DNA of 8,166 bases, taken from NCBI GenBank assembly GCA_023459755.1, contig JAEWSS010000042.1, positions 1-8,166 on the forward strand. The letters run 5' to 3'. The stretch's first letter is position 1; the number at the start of each line of letters is the position of its first letter. Source of the DNA: Verrucomicrobiota bacterium. Lineage in GTDB: Bacteria > Verrucomicrobiota > Lentisphaeria > Victivallales > Victivallaceae. A model generated the notes under the pieces. That model did not search any database. It was not told where the DNA came from and worked only from the letters and a program-made list of their open reading frames with translations. The position numbers and the translations under genes were made by a program. This document shows positions 5,647 through 8,166 of this stretch, in pieces.

Positions 5647-8166
5647 TCAGGCCAGCAGCTTGAGACCGGTCGCCGTGTCCGCGTCATTGAAACCAAGTCC
5701 GGTGAGCGTGGAGGCGATGCCGAGTGAAAGTACGTCCCCGCCGGTCACGCCCAGCGCGATATTGAAGTCATTGTATTCAAAGCCGCCGTCGCCGACTTTG
5801 CCGGTATAGGCGGTGTCCGTCGCGCTGCCGATAAAGACCTCGTAATTCATTCCGATGAGCGCGTCCAGCGAACTTTCCAGCGACTCGACCAAATTGAAAC
5901 TGCCGGCCTCCACCGTGTCATTGAGCCGAATGGTGATCGTCAGATTACTGTTCCAGCCGGCAACCGTGTTGGCAAAAATCAAATTGCCGTAGCCCGCGGT
6001 GCAGTCGAAGCCGAGGCCGACGATTTCACCGGCGGAAAACTCACGCGTGAACGCCGCACTGGAGCCGCCGGATACCGTGATTGCGTCAAAATGCATCACC
6101 CGGGCGTCAATCGAACCGGAAAAACCGTCAAATGCAAGTTTGCGCAAATCTTTAACCGTGTTGGAAATGCGCCCGTCTCCAGAGAGAATGCCGGTGAAAT
6201 TCAGCCTGTTTGTGGCGGTTAGGAAGTCTCCCTTGAAGGTAACCGTGCTTCCGCCGCTCACCGTGCAGTAGTTGTTGCCGCCGCCGTAAATGTTGCCGAT
6301 GGTGAAATTGCCGCCGGAACTGCCGTCAACGGTGATCGCGGTGCCGCCGTTGACAATCGATTCGGCGCGCACACCGGCCGCACCTGATCCGTTTCCGCCG
6401 CCATAGATCGTTCCGATGCTGACGCTTCCCGATACCGCAATCGCCGCACCGCCATTGACGATGCTGGATTTTCCGGCATTGTAACCGCCGCCGTAGATGT
6501 TGACCACACTGGCGTTGGAAAATTTAATCGAACTGCCGTTCTGGACAACGCTGACCGAGCCTGCTTCGGCGGTGAAGGTTCCGCCGTTGGCCGCGGCATA
6601 GCCGCCGCCATAGATTTCATGGTTGAACACGCCGCCGGTAATGTTCAGTTCGGTTCCGCCGGACACCTGGGATTGTACCGTTACCGCGCTGTTCATTCCC
6701 GCCGCCCAGGCCATGCCGCCGCCGAAAACGTAGTTGGAAACCGTGCCGCCGGAGATGTTGATGACCGTTTTTCCGGAAACTTCACTGACTCCGGAGACCG
6801 ACGACACATAACGGTTGCCGGCGTAAACCTGGGCCGTCACCGTGCTGTCGCCGGAGATGTTGAGTGTGATGTTGCCGTAGACGTTGTTCGGGCCAGCGGT
6901 CAGCGACACCGAGGTGGTTCCGCCGTAGAGATAGCCGGCCACCGAACTGTTCTCAATGTAAACCGCTATTTCGGAGGGGCTGAACGACCCGCCGGCGGTA
7001 GTCGCTCCGGCACCGTAAAGCGCGGCGGTAACGCTCGACCCGTTGACCATCCGGATTGTGATTGCGCCGTCAACCGATTGGTCGCGGCCGATGCCGCCGC
7101 CGAAAACGCTTCCGGCTTTGGTGTCGTCCAGCGTAAGCGCGATATTGCCGTAAATGCTGGCCGAGCCGCCGGCGTGGGCGTTGCCGCCGTAAATGAATCC
7201 AATGTTCGAGCTGATTGCTGAAAGCGTAATGTCGCCGAACATCGTGCAGCTGCCGGAAGCAAGTTTCCCGAATCCAGCCACAATGCTAAGCGTTTGATTG
7301 TCAACACTTTCACTTAATGGACTGAAATATCCCTGCCCTTCGGTGTTGATTCCGGCGCCGAGATATTCGTTTCCGACCCGGATTGCCGCCTGAAAGCCGT
7401 TGGCGCCAACGCTCAGCTTGAGCCATTTTCCGGTTTCGCCGAGCTGAGTCCAGACGTCGGCCGCCACGGTGTAGGTGTTTCCGCCCAGCAGCACCGAATA
7501 TTCCGACTTCAAATATTTTTCATATCCGCTGGTCATTATCGTATAAGTGGCGCTGACCGCGTTGCTTTCAATATAATAGCCGATATTGCGGAATTTTGTT
7601 AATGTTGAAGCATCGGCCATGGCTTCGCTTTCGATGTCGCTTCCGAATGAGAAGTAGAGGTCGAGGGTTCCTCCGGTCGCCTGAATTTTATCCAGACCGC
7701 TGGCGGCCTGAAACAGGAATATCCGGTTGGCGCCGCCGGCAAGTTCAACCGTTGCGCCGAAGTTGGCGTTGCGCCGCAGATAAAGCGAATCGTTGTAAGC
7801 GCCCGGATTGTCGATATAAATCGCGTATGAGGCGCTGCCGTTTACCGTGGCGTTGATTGAGCCGTTGATCTCCAGATTGACAAATCCGGCATAAATACCG
7901 TAGGCCGTGCTCGGGATGTTGCCTCCGACGCCGTTCGAGCCGGTGACCGTCACCGAAATGTCGCCGACGCTGGCGGTGGCGGTGGCGTTGCCGAACGTCC
8001 GGTTGCCGGCGTAGATGCCGTACCCGTGCGCCTGGCCGGGCGCGCCGCTGGCGGTGCTGCCGGAAACGGTGACGTTGATCGCACCGATGAATTTTGTGTT
8101 GAGGATGCCTTCGCGGGCGATGACGCCGTAACCGTCGGCGATGGCGTCGGTTCGGCCTTCGATGCC
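5647..8166 (-). CDS. Large beta-helix repeat protein, passenger-like (5' end outside window)
   Basis: The frame is open from the right edge to a TGA at 5647-5649, giving at least 839 residues; the true start and any signal peptide lie outside. A GTG near 7953 is internal, not the start. The sequence is rich in Gly, Ser, Thr, Asn and Val with short alternating strands, typical of a right-handed parallel beta-helix as in autotransporter passengers and adhesins. The first part repeats a GYGIYAG-like turn; the middle repeats an IYGGG-like turn ten times at 28-39 residue spacing. A block with fewer repeats (partial residues about 140-310) separates them. The last 200 residues (about 640-839) are a non-repetitive beta-rich domain ending in LKLLA. 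There is no aromatic C-terminal residue or barrel strand pattern, and no LPXTG, PEP-CTERM or por-type sorting motif that I recognise. The role is probably a surface or secreted structural protein or adhesin; this is inference. It sits 43 bases before the sensor gene with no terminator. Confidence 0.75.
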   Translation of the reverse strand, partial: GIEGRTDAIADGYGVIAREGILNTKFIGAINVTVSGSTASGAPGQAHGYGIYAGNRTFGNATATASVGDISVTVTGSNGVGGNIPSTAYGIYAGFVNLEINGSINATVNGSASYAIYIDNPGAYNDSLYLRRNANFGATVELAGGANRIFLFQAASGLDKIQATGGTLDLYFSFGSDIESEAMADASTLTKFRNIGYYIESNAVSATYTIMTSGYEKYLKSEYSVLLGGNTYTVAADVWTQLGETGKWLKLSVGANGFQAAIRVGNEYLGAGINTEGQGYFSPLSESVDNQTLSIVAGFGKLASGSCTMFGDITLSAISSNIGFIYGGNAHAGGSASIYGNIALTLDDTKAGSVFGGGIGRDQSVDGAITIRMVNGSSVTAALYGAGATTAGGSFSPSEIAVYIENSSVAGYLYGGTTSVSLTAGPNNVYGNITLNISGDSTVTAQVYAGNRYVSSVSGVSEVSGKTVINISGGTVSNYVFGGGMAWAAGMNSAVTVQSQVSGGTELNITGGVFNHEIYGGGYAAANGGTFTAEAGSVSVVQNGSSIKFSNASVVNIYGGGYNAGKSSIVNGGAAIAVSGSVSIGTIYGGGNGSGAAGVRAESIVNGGTAITVDGSSGGNFTIGNIYGGGNNYCTVSGGSTVTFKGDFLTATNRLNFTGILSGDGRISNTVKDLRKLAFDGFSGSIDARVMHFDAITVSGGSSAAFTREFSAGEIVGLGFDCTAGYGNLIFANTVAGWNSNLTITIRLNDTVEAGSFNLVESLESSLDALIGMNYEVFIGSATDTAYTGKVGDGGFEYNDFNIALGVTGGDVLSLGIASTLTGLGFNDADTATGLKLLA
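6270..7200 (-). repeat. Ten degenerate IYGGG-turn repeats inside the beta-helix protein
   Basis: On the minus strand the turn (I/V/L)-(Y/F)-(G/A)-G/A recurs with cores near 7190, 7100, 7015, 6928, 6823, 6724, 6607, 6491, 6403 and 6286. Examples are GFIYGGN, GSVFGGG, HEIYGGG, VNIYGGG, GTIYGGG and GNIYGGG. Spacing is 85-117 bases, always in frame. Copies near the C-terminal end match IYGGG best and those further upstream drift. The DNA shows a recurring CCGCCGCCGTA on the plus strand, but the repeat is mainly at protein level. Confidence 0.8.
7811..8133 (-). repeat. Second repeat class (GYGIYAG-like turns) upstream in the same protein
   Basis: Four related turns occur in frame: GYGVIA (about 8117-8133), GYGIYAG (8007-8025), AYGIYAG (7886-7905) and SYAIYI (7811-7832). 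They are spaced about 80-117 bases apart, and some are preceded by strand-like runs such as INVTVSGS and ISVTVTGS. The ladder enters from the right edge, so more copies are expected beyond it. Confidence 0.65.

Noticed and set aside
5647..5900. Autotransporter beta-barrel at the C-terminus of the repeat protein
   Set aside because: There are no regular amphipathic strands ending in a terminal F or W; the last residues are LKLLA.
6270..7200. CRISPR array or tandem DNA repeat
   Set aside because: The periodic CCGCCGCCGTA motif is in frame, degenerate and irregularly spaced, as expected from coding repeats rather than a CRISPR.
6619..7221. Plus-strand 200-codon frame opposite the repeat protein
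   Set aside because: Its repetitive composition simply mirrors the IYGGG-coding repeats on the other strand.
5647..7953. Taking the repeat protein as a complete gene starting near 7953
   Set aside because: The same frame stays open without a stop to base 8166 and keeps the same repeat pattern, so the GTG at 7953 is internal.

Overview
The window is a compact, GC-rich stretch of bacterial DNA with five protein genes and almost no spare sequence; the largest gap is about 100 bases. A PP2C-type signalling protein with a periplasmic-type Cache sensor, a large beta-helix repeat protein and a MurNAc-6-phosphate etherase domain suggest a Gram-negative, possibly host- or polysaccharide-associated bacterium. 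A PVC-group member such as Lentisphaerota (Victivallis-like) would fit the feel of the proteins. That is a guess from protein style, and no rRNA or marker gene here settles it.

Layout, left to right. (1) 1-551, minus strand: the first 183 residues of quinolinate synthase (nadA), cut by the window edge. (2) 552-654: a short divergent regulatory region. It carries a very good plus-strand promoter, a weaker minus-strand promoter whose -10 overlaps it, and a 32-base inverted repeat followed by nine T. (3) 655-2214, plus strand: a single-chain fusion of a ROK-type sugar kinase domain with a MurQ-like SIS etherase domain. (4) 2215-2269: a hairpin that can terminate transcription from both sides. 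(5) 5647-8166, 3621-5603 and 2270-3619, minus strand, in transcription order: the C-terminal part of a large beta-helix repeat protein (cut by the right edge), a Cache-HAMP-PP2C (SpoIIE/RsbU-type) membrane phosphatase, and a GH30 glycosidase. The last two are separated by one base, and the GH30 ribosome binding site lies inside the phosphatase gene. The beta-helix gene is 43 bases upstream with no visible terminator, so the three may form one operon.

How the genes may work together. The ROK-MurQ fusion would join phosphorylation of an amino sugar to removal of its lactyl ether in peptidoglycan sugar recycling. The minus-strand cluster pairs a surface or secreted repeat protein, an extracytoplasmic sensor that switches a partner by dephosphorylation, and a glycosidase without a signal peptide. 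A link between the two groups is not shown by the sequence.

The most notable items are the ROK-MurQ fusion, whose kinase half lacks the usual ROK zinc and sugar-binding motifs and whose etherase half lacks the normal C-terminal tail; the symmetric divergent promoter and palindrome in front of it; and the passenger-like repeat protein with no recognisable outer-membrane barrel. I do not see a complete, clearly new multi-gene system.
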